Assembly (NCBI GenBank): GCA_017303715.1
Contig: JAFLBZ010000016.1
Coordinates: 24,719-88,718, forward strand
Length of the DNA: 64,000 nt
Direction: 5' to 3'
Source of the DNA: Rhodothermia bacterium
GTDB taxonomy: Bacteria > Bacteroidota > Rhodothermia > Rhodothermales > UBA2364
Part shown: positions 35,324-45,744 of the stretch, in pieces
How positions within the stretch are numbered: position 1 is the first letter of the stretch
Layout of the letters: the number at the start of each line of letters is the position of its first letter
Made by a program: the position numbers and the translations under genes
The notes under the pieces: model-generated
Told to the model about the DNA's origin: nothing
Database searches by the model: none
Seen by the model: the letters and a program-made list of their open reading frames with translations, nothing else

Positions 35324-36637
35324 TTAAATCCGGTCTGCGATACGTGCGTTCCAATCCTCGCGCAACGCCTCTAAAGTGATTTTCCCGGTTACGTCGCCCG
35401 CAAACGCAATGAGCAACATTTTCTTTGCAGCGGCCTCATTTAATCCACGGGCACGCAAATAGAACAAAGCTTCGTTGTCCATTTTTCCGGTTGCAGCCCC
35501 ATGCGAGCATTTGACATCATCGGCATAAATTTCCAATTCGGGCTTGGTGTAAATTCGCGCTTCGTCCGAGGTCAAGATAGTTTTATTGGACTGATAGGCA
35601 TTTGTTTTCTGGGCGTCCTGACGTACCATAATCTTGCCATTAAAAACGCCAGTTGATTTTCCACCCAAAATATGCTTATAGGACTCATTAGACGCGCAAT
35701 TGGGGCAAGCGTGATCCACAAAAGTAGCATTATCAACGTGCATATTCCCTTGGGTCACGACAACGGCATTTAGGTTAGTTTCACAAAACTCGGCATTGGG
35801 CAGATAATTTTGGTTGTTCCGCACCTCTTTACCGGAAAGCGTCAGCACATTTGTTGAAAAAACCGAACCTGTTTCTTGCTGACTGGCAAGGGTATGGTGC
35901 TCTTTTGTATCCTCGCCCACATCCTGAAGGAGATGATAGGACACTTGTGCGTGTTCTGCAATCCTCCATTCCGAGACCATATTCACAAAGGAAGCCGTTG
36001 CGGAAAGCGCGATTCGGCTCTCCACGATACGAATTGAAGCGCCCGAATCCACTACAACCAACATACGCGGCTGGACGAATGCATCATTGGCCACGTTCAC
36101 CAAGTTTACGATGTGCAGAATGGGCGCTACCATCTTGCCGGCCTTCACTTGTACCAACAGGCCATCGGTCAATAAGGCTGTATTTATCGCTACAAAAGCA
36201 TCTTCAGCGGGATTCGCGATTTGATCAAAGTACCGCAGAGCTTGTTCATTCCCAGCGCGGAGCGCATCCGCAAGGGGTTCAATGTTCACACCATTCGGTA
36301 TTGCGTCTAATTTTGACAGGTGTGGCGAATAAGTCCCATTGATCAAAACCACCACCAAGCCATCCATTTCAGGAAGTGCAAGCGAAGCTATCGTGGCCGC
36401 ATCTGGAGGCTCCGCCGGAAGCGCGACAAGGTCTTGTTCTAAGGCAAAATTACGGAAGGGTGAATATTTATATCGTTCGGATTTTGTCTTTGGAAAGCCA
36501 CTTCCCAGAAAAGACGTTAAGGCACGCCTTTGAAGTTCGGGTAAAGGCAGCCGTGTGGCTTCGGCGGCAAACCGATCCATTAACTGTTGTTCAAGCGTGG
36601 GTATGGACATTGTTTCCGTTTGGGTCATTTCATTCAT
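35324..36637 (-). CDS. sufD: Fe-S cluster assembly protein SufD
   Basis: A 437-residue subunit of the SufBCD scaffold that builds Fe-S clusters. The ATG at 36637 gives MNEMTQTETMSIP; the frame opens at a TTG five codons earlier. The C-terminal beta-helix is well conserved: VVTQGNMHVDNATFVDHACPNCAS near residue 275, GVFNGKIMVRQDAQKTNAYQSNKTILTSDEARIYTKPELEIYADDVKCSHGAATGKMD from about 315, and ALFYLRARGLNEAAAKKMLLIAF near 385. It is the last gene of the sufB-sufC-sufD operon, 21 bases after sufC. SufB and SufD form the heterodimer on which SufC acts. Confidence 0.95.
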   Translation of the reverse strand: MNEMTQTETMSIPTLEQQLMDRFAAEATRLPLPELQRRALTSFLGSGFPKTKSERYKYSPFRNFALEQDLVALPAEPPDAATIASLALPEMDGLVVVLINGTYSPHLSKLDAIPNGVNIEPLADALRAGNEQALRYFDQIANPAEDAFVAINTALLTDGLLVQVKAGKMVAPILHIVNLVNVANDAFVQPRMLVVVDSGASIRIVESRIALSATASFVNMVSEWRIAEHAQVSYHLLQDVGEDTKEHHTLASQQETGSVFSTNVLTLSGKEVRNNQNYLPNAEFCETNLNAVVVTQGNMHVDNATFVDHACPNCASNESYKHILGGKSTGVFNGKIMVRQDAQKTNAYQSNKTILTSDEARIYTKPELEIYADDVKCSHGAATGKMDNEALFYLRARGLNEAAAKKMLLIAFAGDVTGKITLEALREDWNARIADRI

Positions 36638-36658
36638 GGTTTTATCCCGCAACTGCGT

Positions 36659-37420
36659 TTAGGCGGCCTCAAGGGCTAATTCCTCTTTGATCCAGTCGTA
36701 TCCTTTTTCTTCAAGTTCTAAGGCCAATTCCTTGGTTCCGGACTTAACAATGCGGCCATTTACCAAGACGTGTACAAAGTCCGGTACAATGTATTCAAGC
36801 AATCGTTGGTAGTGGGTAATGACCAAAAAAGACCGTTTGGCACTCCGCAAGGCATTTACGCCATTGGCCACAATACGTAGCGCATCAATATCCAACCCAG
36901 AGTCAGTCTCGTCCAAAACAGCGAGTTTTGGTTCTAACAAAGCCATCTGAAAGATTTCGTTTCTTTTTTTCTCACCACCAGAGAAGCCTTCGTTCACAGC
37001 GCGATTGGTCAGGCTTTCCTTCATTTCCACCATGGCCTGTTTTTCTTTGATTAACTTCAGGAAGGCGGCGCCGGACAATGGTTCTTGGGAACGATACTTC
37101 CGAACACTATTTACCGACTCCCGCAGGAAGGTCATCATATTAACGCCGGGGAGTTCGACAGGGTACTGAAATGCCAAGAACAAGCCTTCACAAGCGCGTT
37201 CATCCGGTTCCATTTCTAATAATGCTTGTCCGTCAAACAAAACCGTTCCTTCCGTCACCTCGTATTCTTCTCGCCCCGCCAAGACCGAAGCCAAGGTGCT
37301 TTTGCCAGAGCCATTTGGCCCCATAATGGCATGAACTTCTCCGGGCTGGATATTCAGGTTTACCCCGCGTAGTATTTCGTGCCCCTCAACTGCGGCATGA
37401 AGGTTTTGAATTTCTAACAT
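36659..37420 (-). CDS. sufC: Fe-S cluster assembly ATPase SufC
   Basis: A 253-residue ABC-type ATPase that drives conformational change of SufB-SufD. Motifs: Walker [10 protein letters not shown] near residue 35; Q-loop [13 protein letters not shown] near 88; the SufC-specific signature [18 protein letters not shown] near 145; Walker B and following loop [16 protein letters not shown] near 167; switch histidine in [10 protein letters not shown] near 200. It lies between sufB and sufD. A 174-base gap separates it from sufB, longer than the 21 bases to sufD, with no clear terminator inside. Confidence 0.97.
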   Translation of the reverse strand: MLEIQNLHAAVEGHEILRGVNLNIQPGEVHAIMGPNGSGKSTLASVLAGREEYEVTEGTVLFDGQALLEMEPDERACEGLFLAFQYPVELPGVNMMTFLRESVNSVRKYRSQEPLSGAAFLKLIKEKQAMVEMKESLTNRAVNEGFSGGEKKRNEIFQMALLEPKLAVLDETDSGLDIDALRIVANGVNALRSAKRSFLVITHYQRLLEYIVPDFVHVLVNGRIVKSGTKELALELEEKGYDWIKEELALEAA

Positions 37421-37594
37421 GGTTTATTTTTAAGTTTGATTGTTTTTTTCTATTCTGCCAACGTGGTGGCTAAACCGTCCAAACGGTAACTGTTATTGGG
37501 CACGCCATGCCACAAAAGCATGGGCTGTGCTTTGATAATGGTTTGCAAAAGCAGTATAATTCAGCATGAATTTTTGCCATACGTAGAGCGAGGC

Positions 37595-39058
37595 TTAGCC
37601 AACAGAGCCTTCCAATTCGATCGCCAAAAGTTTCTGCGCCTCTACCGCAAATTCCATCGGTAGTTTTGCAAGAATTTCCTTCACAAAACCATTTACAATC
37701 AATTTTATGGCGGCTTCTTCGCTTAATCCCCGTTGTTGGCAGTAAAAAATCTGGTCTTCTCCTACTTTGGAAGTGGTTGCTTCGTGTTCTACCTTTCCGG
37801 AATTGTTCAGGATTTCGATATAGGGGAAGGTATGTGCCCCACAACGATCGCCAAGCAGCATAGAATCGCACTGGGAGAAGTTCCGAGCATTTGCCGCATT
37901 TTTCCCGATTCGAACCAAGCCTCTATAAGCATTCTGACTTCTACCCGCCGAAATCCCTTTCGAGATAATGGTGGAGGAAGTGTTTTTGCCCAGATGGATC
38001 ATTTTCGTTCCGGTATCGGCTTGTTGGTATCCTTTTGTAAATGCGACCGAGTAAAATTCCCCTACACTATGATCGCCCTTCAAGATTACGGAAGGATATT
38101 TCCAGGTAATAGCAGAGCCTGTTTCGAGCTGTGTCCAAGAAATTTTGGCGTGACTGCCTTCGCATATCCCACGTTTGGTGACGAAGTTATAAATCCCGCC
38201 TTTGCCTTCTTTATCCCCCGGATACCAGTTTTGGATGGTAGAATATTTAACCTCGGCATCCTTCATCGCAATAATCTCCACCACTGCGGCATGGAGCTGG
38301 TTTTCGTCGCGTTGAGGTGCAGTGCAACCCTCCAGATACGACACATAAGAACCTTCTTCTGCCACAATCAAAGTGCGTTCAAACTGTCCGGTTCCGGCCT
38401 CGTTGATTCTGAAATAAGTTGAAAGTTCCATCGGGCAACGCACACCTTTCGGGATATAACAGAAAGAGCCATCAGAGAAAACGGCGGAATTGAGTGCGGC
38501 ATAAAAGTTATCGGTATAAGGGACAACAGCGCCAAGATACTGCTGCACGAGTTCGGGGTACTTCTCGACGGCCTCGCCGAAAGAGCAGAAAATGATTCCC
38601 AATTCTGCCAATTTTTCTTTGAATGTGGTATGCACCGAGACGGAATCCATTACCACATCCACCGCTACCCCCATCAAACGCTCTTGCTCCATCAACGGAA
38701 TTCCAAGCCGCTCGAAGGTTCTGAGTAATTCGGGATCTACTTCGTCGAGGCTATTGTATTTGGGTTTACTTTTGGGTGCAGAGTAATAACTGATGGCCTG
38801 AAAATCGGGCAGGTTATATTTTAACAACGGCCATGTAGGATATTTTTCAGGGCTATTGTCTAATAATGATACAAAATGGCGAAATGCTTTGAGACGCCAA
38901 GCCAAGAGCCATGCGGGTTCTCCTTTTTTAGAAGAGATCAACCTCACAGTATCTTCTGTTAGGCCAGCAGGCGCGGTTTCGGCATCAATCTCGGTAACAA
39001 ATCCCCACTCATATTCGCGGTCGGCAACTTCGTGAAGGATGGCAGTATCACTCGTCAT
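37595..39058 (-). CDS. sufB: Fe-S cluster assembly protein SufB
   Basis: A 487-residue scaffold subunit on which nascent Fe-S clusters form. Family blocks run through the protein: [17 protein letters not shown] near residue 17, [20 protein letters not shown] near 190, [51 protein letters not shown] from about 215, and the C-terminal [19 protein letters not shown] near 400 and [26 protein letters not shown] near 430. The cysteine near 405 is the usual cluster-site residue. It is the first gene of the operon. The cysteine desulfurase SufS and SufE/SufU are not in this window. Confidence 0.96.
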   Translation of the reverse strand: MTSDTAILHEVADREYEWGFVTEIDAETAPAGLTEDTVRLISSKKGEPAWLLAWRLKAFRHFVSLLDNSPEKYPTWPLLKYNLPDFQAISYYSAPKSKPKYNSLDEVDPELLRTFERLGIPLMEQERLMGVAVDVVMDSVSVHTTFKEKLAELGIIFCSFGEAVEKYPELVQQYLGAVVPYTDNFYAALNSAVFSDGSFCYIPKGVRCPMELSTYFRINEAGTGQFERTLIVAEEGSYVSYLEGCTAPQRDENQLHAAVVEIIAMKDAEVKYSTIQNWYPGDKEGKGGIYNFVTKRGICEGSHAKISWTQLETGSAITWKYPSVILKGDHSVGEFYSVAFTKGYQQADTGTKMIHLGKNTSSTIISKGISAGRSQNAYRGLVRIGKNAANARNFSQCDSMLLGDRCGAHTFPYIEILNNSGKVEHEATTSKVGEDQIFYCQQRGLSEEAAIKLIVNGFVKEILAKLPMEFAVEAQKLLAIELEGSVG

Positions 39059-39340
39059 AAGGCTTGGTTTAGGGCTATATAAGGGCCGTGCTTATTTATA
39101 TTCAGTCTAAAATAACAGTCACAAACCAATTTCGTTCCATGAAGAATAGGAAAAAGTTGCGGCTCGGTGTAGGGAAAACACTTACACCTCTACTTACTCT
39201 TTGTCAATATCCGCCAAAAAAGTGGCCTTGTGCAGACCTCAACATGAAATTATTATCCACATAGGATGAGATTGGTACAAAACTTGAAGTCGTGTTAATC
39301 ACACTCATTTACCTACTACCGTTCTACCTCCTATTGCTCC

Positions 39341-40315
39341 ATGAACAAATTCACACCTCTTGCAACTACTTTTGCTGATGGCCCAACGATCGTTCGCCAG
39401 CAACAAGGTGCAACCATTGTGGCCATCGCCAATCTCAAGGGAGGGGTTGGTAAAACCACTACGGCTGTTAACCTTGCAGCAGCCCTTGCAATCCGGTCTC
39501 GTGTACTCTTGGTGGATTTAGACAGCCAAGCCTCTGCATCGCTCTCTTTGGGGATTGGGCGACGTCAACAAACGCCCTCTGTATTAGATGTCATGATGAA
39601 TTACGCCCCTTTCGGTCGCGCAATTCGTAGCACAACGATTCCGGGCTTAACCGTATTACCAGCGCATGTGGACTTGGCAAAGTTTGATGCTTATATCGCC
39701 AATGCCAGAAACCACATTTTCTTGCTGCAAAAGGTATTGCACCATGTACGCGGGAATTATGATTTTATATTATTGGATTGTCCTCCCGCGCTTTCACTTG
39801 TCATGCTAAATGCCTTTGTCGCAGCCGATGCCTACGTCGTACCGATCACACCCAACGCTTTGGCTTTCGAGGCCATGAAAACATTCTTCAAGGAGTTGGA
39901 AACTTGGCGAGCAAAATACCATGTACAAGCCAAGCGGTTGGGTATTCTACGGACAATGGTGGACGCCCGATCTAACCATGCGCGAAAAATATTACAACGC
40001 CTTCAAGACAGTTTTGGAGACGATCTTTTTGAGACCGAGATCAAGATGAATGTCCGGTTGGCGGAAGCGCCAGAATCGGGTAAAAGTATCTTAGAGTACG
40101 ACGGTTCCAGTGCTGGTGCACGGTCGTATTGGGCATTCAGCAAGGAATTTTTGAGCCGTTTAGGGCAGAACAAAAGCGAAGATACCATCATTGCAGGAAA
40201 TGCCTTGCCTCTTGCCGGAGACAGACAACCTGTTTCGGGGATTAGGACAGGTATTTTTGAATTAAACAAAGGGTCTTATGTTCCTATTCGTGTAGAGGAA
40301 GAAAAGGCGGTGTAA
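39341..40315 (+). CDS. ParA-family ATPase (Soj/MinD-like)
   Basis: A 324-residue deviant-Walker ATPase that positions cellular cargo, usually the chromosome origin or plasmids. The deviant Walker A motif is ANLKGGVGKTTTAVNLAAAL near residue 33, switch I is VDLDSQASASLSLG near 59, and Walker B is FILLDCPPALSLVML near 142. About 30 residues precede the core and the last 50 residues are low in conserved features. There is no ParB gene next to it, no parS-like cluster that I can see, and the flanking genes are sufB (divergent) and cvpA. It may be the chromosomal ParA or an orphan that positions something else. Confidence 0.9.
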   Translation: MNKFTPLATTFADGPTIVRQQQGATIVAIANLKGGVGKTTTAVNLAAALAIRSRVLLVDLDSQASASLSLGIGRRQQTPSVLDVMMNYAPFGRAIRSTTIPGLTVLPAHVDLAKFDAYIANARNHIFLLQKVLHHVRGNYDFILLDCPPALSLVMLNAFVAADAYVVPITPNALAFEAMKTFFKELETWRAKYHVQAKRLGILRTMVDARSNHARKILQRLQDSFGDDLFETEIKMNVRLAEAPESGKSILEYDGSSAGARSYWAFSKEFLSRLGQNKSEDTIIAGNALPLAGDRQPVSGIRTGIFELNKGSYVPIRVEEEKAV

Positions 40316-40367
40316 TTTTGGGCATAGTGCATTCGTAGAAATTGGGGTTCCCATTCGGGGAAAGTAT

Positions 40368-40410
40368 GGCTCATTGTTCAGGATCACGAACAATGGGCCG
40401 TTTTCTTTTT
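40368..40410 (+). terminator. Terminator after the parA-like gene
   Basis: GGCTCATTGTTC pairs with GAACAATGGGCC (12 bp, one G-T pair, eight-base loop) and is followed by a T-rich stretch (nine T in ten bases). Confidence 0.85.
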
Positions 40411-40498
40411 AGCAAAAACCAAATTGCAACCTTATCACATTTGGCTCGTCATTTCCCTATCTTATAGGATCAGATTGATGTCCTAAAACCCCACGAAA

Positions 40499-41029
40499 AT
40501 GATTCATCTGAATATACTTGACGTCGCCATCCTGCTTTTTTGCATTTATCAGGGTTATAAAGGTTATACAAAGGGCGCTATTAAAACCATTATTCCATTA
40601 ATTTACTGGGTCGTCGCTTTTTTTGGAGCTGTATTTTTGATGCGGCAATTGGGAGATCTCTTTTTTGTCAAAGTGCTTGGTTTTAGTGTGATGCTATCCT
40701 CCATCTTATCTTTTGCTTTGATCATCGTGGTGGCCGTTTGGGGGTATAGGAAAGTATTAGATTTTTTAGAAGATGTCGTTGGTGGCTCCATCACTCTGGC
40801 CAATCATCTCATTGGCATGGTGGCAGGGGCGCTTAAAGGCTTTTTTCTGGCGAGTATGATTCTCATAACTTCATCAAACATCGGTATTCCAAGCCAAAAC
40901 ACCCGAAATTCATCTTCTCTATATGGCGACACCACCAATTTCTCGGTTCGGATGCTAAAATACGTTAGCCTTGTATGGCCACAGGCCGAGGGATTTGCCG
41001 AAAAGTTTAAGACCAATGTCTCCAAATAG
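40499..41029 (+). CDS. CvpA family membrane protein
   Basis: A 176-residue inner-membrane protein with four hydrophobic segments in the first 125 residues. The N-terminus LNILDVAILLFCIYQGYKGYTKGAIKTII is the CvpA signature (LDxxx...GxxxGxxrG), and the region DVVGGSITLANHLIGMVAGALKGFFL near 95 completes the domain. CvpA proteins are linked to colicin V export and envelope stress tolerance, with no settled biochemical role. The sbcC gene follows after 34 bases, so both may be transcribed together. Confidence 0.88.
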   Translation: MIHLNILDVAILLFCIYQGYKGYTKGAIKTIIPLIYWVVAFFGAVFLMRQLGDLFFVKVLGFSVMLSSILSFALIIVVAVWGYRKVLDFLEDVVGGSITLANHLIGMVAGALKGFFLASMILITSSNIGIPSQNTRNSSSLYGDTTNFSVRMLKYVSLVWPQAEGFAEKFKTNVSK

Positions 41030-41063
41030 TGTTTTGAAGATGGTAAGTACATAGAGGTGTATC

Positions 41064-44000
41064 GTGATTCCCGTTTCATTAACCTTAGAAAACTTTTTAA
41101 GTTACCGTAAACCCGAAGAGCCGCTTAATTTTGAGGGTTTTCAGGTTGCTTGTCTTTCCGGTGGTAATGGCCAAGGGAAATCCGCCTTATTGGATGCCAT
41201 TACGTGGGTACTTTGGGGAGAAGGCCGTAAGAGCCAAGGAACCGTTAAGCCAGATGAGCAACTCATGCGCAGCGGGGCGTCCGAAATGAGCGTCACCCTT
41301 GTTTTTGATCTGGAAGGCGCACGCTTTAGGGTGAAACGCTATTTCGGAAAGTCAGGATCGCGCAAAACCCAAAAATCCAATCTTGAATTTCAAATTTTTG
41401 ATGCCGAGAAAGGCGCTTTTGTCACCCAAACCGGCGCAAGGATCAAAGACACCCAATTAGCACTAAACCAACAACTCGGACTTAATTACGAAACGTTTAT
41501 TAATGCCTCTTTTTTGCTTCAAGGGCGTTCGGATCAGTTTACCAAACAAGCCCCAACCGAGCGAAAGCGGATTCTGGCGGACATTTTAAACCTTCAGCGC
41601 TACGACAAACTAAAAGAACGGGCCTCGGAAAAGGCCAAAAACGCCCGAAATGCGTTGGAAGTTGCCGAGATGCGGCTACAACAATTAGAAGCACAAACAA
41701 AAGACTTGTCAAGTTGGATAGAAGCGCGAGACCAAGCCATACTTGCCCTAACCGATCAGGAGAAAGTCCTACATTCCCTCAACAAAAAAGAGCAACTTTG
41801 TTTAAACCAACTGGGCGAATTAGACCTAAAAGCCCACGAAATCAAGACCGAAGAAAGACTCCTCGTTCAATTAAACCAACAAGCTACCTTGGCCGGGGAT
41901 CGCAGACAGACGTTGGTACAACTGATAGCCGAAGCCGAAAAGCTGTTGTTGGCAGAACCACACATCCTCTCGGCATACGAAACCTATAAAACGTTGACCA
42001 AGGAGCAAGAGGAACTGCAACACAAAAGCGAATTGGCACGCAGTTTAGAAGAGCAGCAAAGGAGTACAGAGAACGAGATTCAAAAATTAAAAACGGATGC
42101 CGAACAACAGTTGGCCTATTTCAAGCAAACCTTACACCACATCAATACACAACTTGCAGAAGAAGGCGCACGCATCCTACGTGAGCCAGAAGTACTAAAC
42201 GCATTTAAAGAGGCGCAGGCCGCCAGTGCGAGATGGGAGGAAATGCGATCAATACGCGACCATGTAAAAGCCCTGACACAAGAACATATACGCATTTCGC
42301 AAGAATTGACGCTGAAAGAAAGAAGCCTGACGGCGGATAAAGAGCGCATTGCCCATGAAATTGCAAACCTCACATTACTTGCAGAAAAAACCGCCATTGC
42401 GAAGAAGCAACTTGAGGAAGCCCAAACAGCCCATTTATTGCTCCAAAACAAAACAATGGCTTTAAACGAGTTGCGAACACAAGGGCAGGTGCAGAAAGCA
42501 GAGATGAACGCCGAGAAGGCCAAATGCCAGACGATAGAGGCCGAAGTCCAGCAAATTCAGCAAAACCGCTTATTGGTGGAGCAATCCCAATCCGAAACGT
42601 GCCCCACTTGTGGCACACTACTGACCGAGGCTCACCGGGTGCATATGCTTGCCCTCTACGATGAACAACTTGCGGAAACCACCAAATGGCTTGAAATTCA
42701 AGAAACCGTTTATGCTGAAAAGCGGCATAACGTTCATAAAATAGGCCAACAATATAAGGATTTAGAAGCCGAGTGTAGGGAACTTTCCGGCGTACAAGAA
42801 AAACTCGACGAAGCGAACACCTTTTTTTTGCGTGCAGAACAAGCCAGCGAACACCTTACATCTCTACGCCATGCCTTTGCGGAACTTGTCCGAGAAATGA
42901 CGGAACGCACACAACTTATGCCATTAGAGGCTGAAAAGCGTAAACTTGAACAAGCGATAGAAGCATTGGCTTTTGATGAAGCCACCTTTTCCAAGCTTGG
43001 GCAAACTGCCGCCAAGAAAGAGTTGTTAGAGCGCGAACTACGTGTTATTGAGGCCGCTCGTGGAAAGATCGAGTCCCTGCAAAACAAATACGCCCATACC
43101 GAGCAACAGCTACAAAAAGTGCGGATGGATTTATCATCCCGTAGCATTACAGCCGTTTTGGACGATAAAAAGCGGAGAATCCAACAAAAATTATTGGAGG
43201 TTGGTTATAACCGTGCCCAACACCAAGAAGTGCGGCTCGCCTTAAGCAAGATGAAAGACGTACCGCAGCAATATGCCAACCTTACAAATGCAGCCTTGAA
43301 TGTACGGCATTATGAGGCAGAACTGCTCACCCTAAAAAAACGCGCCTCCGAAGTTGCCGAACAACAACAAGCCGCTACCGAAAAACTTGACCAACTACGG
43401 AGCGAAATTGCGATTCGACCCAGCTTAGAAACCGAAAGACTTGGACTAAGGGCGCAACAGACCGAGGCACAAAGGATTTTAGATACCCATAGGGAGCAAT
43501 TGGGACGTTTGGCCTCAATGATCGAAATGGGTAAAAAAGACCTTGAGGAGATGCAGCGTCTCAAAAATGAAAACAGGGACAAAATCCGTGACCGAGACCT
43601 CTATACACATTTGGTAAAAGCCTTTGGCCCCGAAGGTATTCCGGCAATTATTATCGAAGAAACATTACCCGAATTACAAGACCGTGCCAACGACCTTCTT
43701 TCGCGCTTATCGGATGGCCGGATGAGCATCCGCCTCGAAACCATCAAGAACATGAAGTCCGGTGGGAGCAAATCCACATTAGACATTATTATCAATGACG
43801 AATTGGCACAAGCGCGGCCATATGAGACGTTTTCTGGTGGTGAGGCTTTTCGGATTGATTTTGCGCTACGGATAGCACTTTCACAACTTTTGGCCGATCG
43901 TGCTGGTGTCCGCATTAGGACTTTGGTGATTGATGAAGGATTTGGTACACAAGACCAACAAGGGATTCAGCACATGATTTCGGCCATAGAGACTATCCGA

Positions 44001-44123
44001 CATGATTTCGAGAAGATCATTATTATCACACACTTAGACGAATTAAAAAGCGCCTTTCCGGTACGGATTGAGGTTCGTAAAGAACCAGATGGCTCTCGAT
44101 ACGAAGTATATCACGAGGGTTAA
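41064..44123 (+). CDS. sbcC: SbcC-like SMC/Rad50-type ATPase
   Basis: A 1019-residue DNA-repair ATPase of the Rad50/SbcC family. Head domain pieces are at the two ends: LTLENFLSYRKPE at the N-terminus, Walker A GGNGQGKSALLDAITW near residue 33, the signature FSGGEAFRIDFALRIAL near 920, and Walker B LVIDEGFGTQDQQG near 955. Between them are two long coiled coils rich in Glu, Gln, Lys and Ala, joined by a zinc hook CPTCGTLL near residue 514. The nuclease partner SbcD is normally in the same operon but is not in this window. The enzyme would process hairpins and DNA ends. Confidence 0.92.
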   Translation: MIPVSLTLENFLSYRKPEEPLNFEGFQVACLSGGNGQGKSALLDAITWVLWGEGRKSQGTVKPDEQLMRSGASEMSVTLVFDLEGARFRVKRYFGKSGSRKTQKSNLEFQIFDAEKGAFVTQTGARIKDTQLALNQQLGLNYETFINASFLLQGRSDQFTKQAPTERKRILADILNLQRYDKLKERASEKAKNARNALEVAEMRLQQLEAQTKDLSSWIEARDQAILALTDQEKVLHSLNKKEQLCLNQLGELDLKAHEIKTEERLLVQLNQQATLAGDRRQTLVQLIAEAEKLLLAEPHILSAYETYKTLTKEQEELQHKSELARSLEEQQRSTENEIQKLKTDAEQQLAYFKQTLHHINTQLAEEGARILREPEVLNAFKEAQAASARWEEMRSIRDHVKALTQEHIRISQELTLKERSLTADKERIAHEIANLTLLAEKTAIAKKQLEEAQTAHLLLQNKTMALNELRTQGQVQKAEMNAEKAKCQTIEAEVQQIQQNRLLVEQSQSETCPTCGTLLTEAHRVHMLALYDEQLAETTKWLEIQETVYAEKRHNVHKIGQQYKDLEAECRELSGVQEKLDEANTFFLRAEQASEHLTSLRHAFAELVREMTERTQLMPLEAEKRKLEQAIEALAFDEATFSKLGQTAAKKELLERELRVIEAARGKIESLQNKYAHTEQQLQKVRMDLSSRSITAVLDDKKRRIQQKLLEVGYNRAQHQEVRLALSKMKDVPQQYANLTNAALNVRHYEAELLTLKKRASEVAEQQQAATEKLDQLRSEIAIRPSLETERLGLRAQQTEAQRILDTHREQLGRLASMIEMGKKDLEEMQRLKNENRDKIRDRDLYTHLVKAFGPEGIPAIIIEETLPELQDRANDLLSRLSDGRMSIRLETIKNMKSGGSKSTLDIIINDELAQARPYETFSGGEAFRIDFALRIALSQLLADRAGVRIRTLVIDEGFGTQDQQGIQHMISAIETIRHDFEKIIIITHLDELKSAFPVRIEVRKEPDGSRYEVYHEG

Positions 44124-44142
44124 GCGCCTAAAAAGATTACCC

Positions 44143-45540
44143 ATGCGTCCAAAATCTGCACCACTCTTTTTTTCCGTCAAACTGCTGCTTCAGTCCATCC
44201 GCGCAAAGCATTTCCTCCCTTTTATCGAAAAAATGGCACAACAAGGAGAAGCCATTATTAATGTTGGTGGCGGGCTTTCGCCCGTATATTTGGTGAATCA
44301 TCCCGATGCCGTTGAACAAATCTTGGTAGTCGAGGCTAAAAAGTTTTATCGCGGCCCCAACATGAACCACCTTCGGACTTTTCTCGGCAATGGTTTACTC
44401 ACAAGCAATGGACATGTTTGGCGCGAACAACGGCAGTTGCTTCAACCCTTCTTTAGGTCGCAGGCCGTGAGTGTCCTTGCCGCTTCGATGGATGAAAGTA
44501 TAAGGCACTATTTAGACCACTGGCAAAATACACGCTCCGAACACGGTACTCTGGTCACGAACATGACGGAAGACATGCTCATTCTTACGCAAAACACCAT
44601 TCTTGCGTCGCTATTCGATCTTCATCAACATCCAGAAGCGCACATGCTGCACCAATCCTTAACTTCCATCCAATATAACATGGCCTATTTCGCAATGTTT
44701 GAGGCGGTTGCAATTGGACTCAAGGGAGTCGTTGGTCAAAAATGGGGCAATCTTTTGTACGAACGGATGATTCGCAAACGCAAAAGAGCATTCGAGGAAG
44801 CTCAAGAGATTTGGCGCCAATTTGTTCAAAAGATTATTGCAGAACGCAAGTGTTTGCTCATGGAGAAGAAAAACGAGGAAAAAAAAGACTTGTTTTCGAT
44901 TCTGATTCATGCCCAAAAATCTGGAAACCTGACCGCAGCGCAGTTGGAAGACGAGGTGACGACCTTGTTCTTTGCGGGTTTCGATACCACTGGCCATACG
45001 CTTAGCTGGCTCTGGTATCTCTTGGCAAAACATCCAGAAGTGCAAGAAAAAATCCGTAGCGAAATAGATGCACTTCCAACAAATGCGGATGCTACACAAC
45101 TTGTTCAGGCCACCTTGCCCTACCTCCAAGCCACCACTTATGAAGCCCTCCGCCTTTTTCCTGTAGCTTGGGCATCCTACAGAACCCCATATGAAGACAC
45201 GAAAATAGCGGGCTACGACATTCCAGCAAAGGCCAGTTTGATTATTTCGCCCTATACCCTGCACCGCCTGCCCGAATACTGGCCTGATCCAGAAAAATTT
45301 GATCCAGAACGTTTTCTCAATGCCGAATTGCCAGATGTAAAACGTGCCTATATCCCTTTTAATGCTGGCCCACACACCTGTATAGGTCGGCGTCTGGCTT
45401 TGTTAGAAATACAATTGGTGATGATTCGGGTGCTGCAACGTTTCCGAGTTGAGGCGATAAAGCAAAAGCAACCCCAACCAACGGCACTCATTACATTGGC
45501 CGCGTACCCAAGCGTGCAAGTCAAGTTAACCGCAAGATAA
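44143..45540 (+). CDS. Cytochrome P450 monooxygenase
   Basis: A 465-residue P450. I start it at the ATG at 44143, 19 bases after sbcC; the frame is open earlier inside sbcC. The I-helix oxygen-binding motif is FFAGFDTTGHT near residue 275, the K-helix ExxR is EALRLFP near 335, and the heme-binding loop is FNAGPHTCIGRRLALLE with the cysteine ligand at residue 413. The overall pattern is like CYP102/CYP4-type fatty-acid hydroxylases rather than sterol or camphor enzymes, but the substrate cannot be fixed. There is no membrane anchor and no adjacent ferredoxin or reductase gene; electron donors must be supplied from elsewhere. Confidence 0.93.
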   Translation: MRPKSAPLFFSVKLLLQSIRAKHFLPFIEKMAQQGEAIINVGGGLSPVYLVNHPDAVEQILVVEAKKFYRGPNMNHLRTFLGNGLLTSNGHVWREQRQLLQPFFRSQAVSVLAASMDESIRHYLDHWQNTRSEHGTLVTNMTEDMLILTQNTILASLFDLHQHPEAHMLHQSLTSIQYNMAYFAMFEAVAIGLKGVVGQKWGNLLYERMIRKRKRAFEEAQEIWRQFVQKIIAERKCLLMEKKNEEKKDLFSILIHAQKSGNLTAAQLEDEVTTLFFAGFDTTGHTLSWLWYLLAKHPEVQEKIRSEIDALPTNADATQLVQATLPYLQATTYEALRLFPVAWASYRTPYEDTKIAGYDIPAKASLIISPYTLHRLPEYWPDPEKFDPERFLNAELPDVKRAYIPFNAGPHTCIGRRLALLEIQLVMIRVLQRFRVEAIKQKQPQPTALITLAAYPSVQVKLTAR

Positions 45541-45646
45541 CAGAATAGAAGCAAAGCCTCATTTCGACAACAGGCACAACGTCGGCTATTATTTAAACGT
45601 GCATTATGGATTTATCAGTTTAGAAAACGACTCTTTAACGAACGGC

Positions 45647-45678
45647 AGCGTACTATCGGGCGGCATCTTCATACGATT
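45647..45678 (+). repeat. Decayed trace of the CCCCGTAGGGG/ACATCTTCATAG repeat
   Basis: AGCGTACTATCGGGCGGCAT then CTTCATACGA aligns with the intact unit AGCCCCGTAGGGGGGACATC then TTCATAGAAA. It is a single, degraded unit in a 200-base gap with no other feature. Confidence 0.45.
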
Positions 45679-45744
45679 TTAAAAATAGCATCTTAAAGCC
45701 CAAAATATCCCTTAAACCACCCTTTGATGCATCCCTAATTGGGA

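Noticed and set aside
44068..44142. Longer cytochrome P450 start overlapping sbcC
   Set aside because: The extra 25 residues are basic and unlike any P450 N-terminus; the ATG at 44143 gives a usual length and avoids the overlap.
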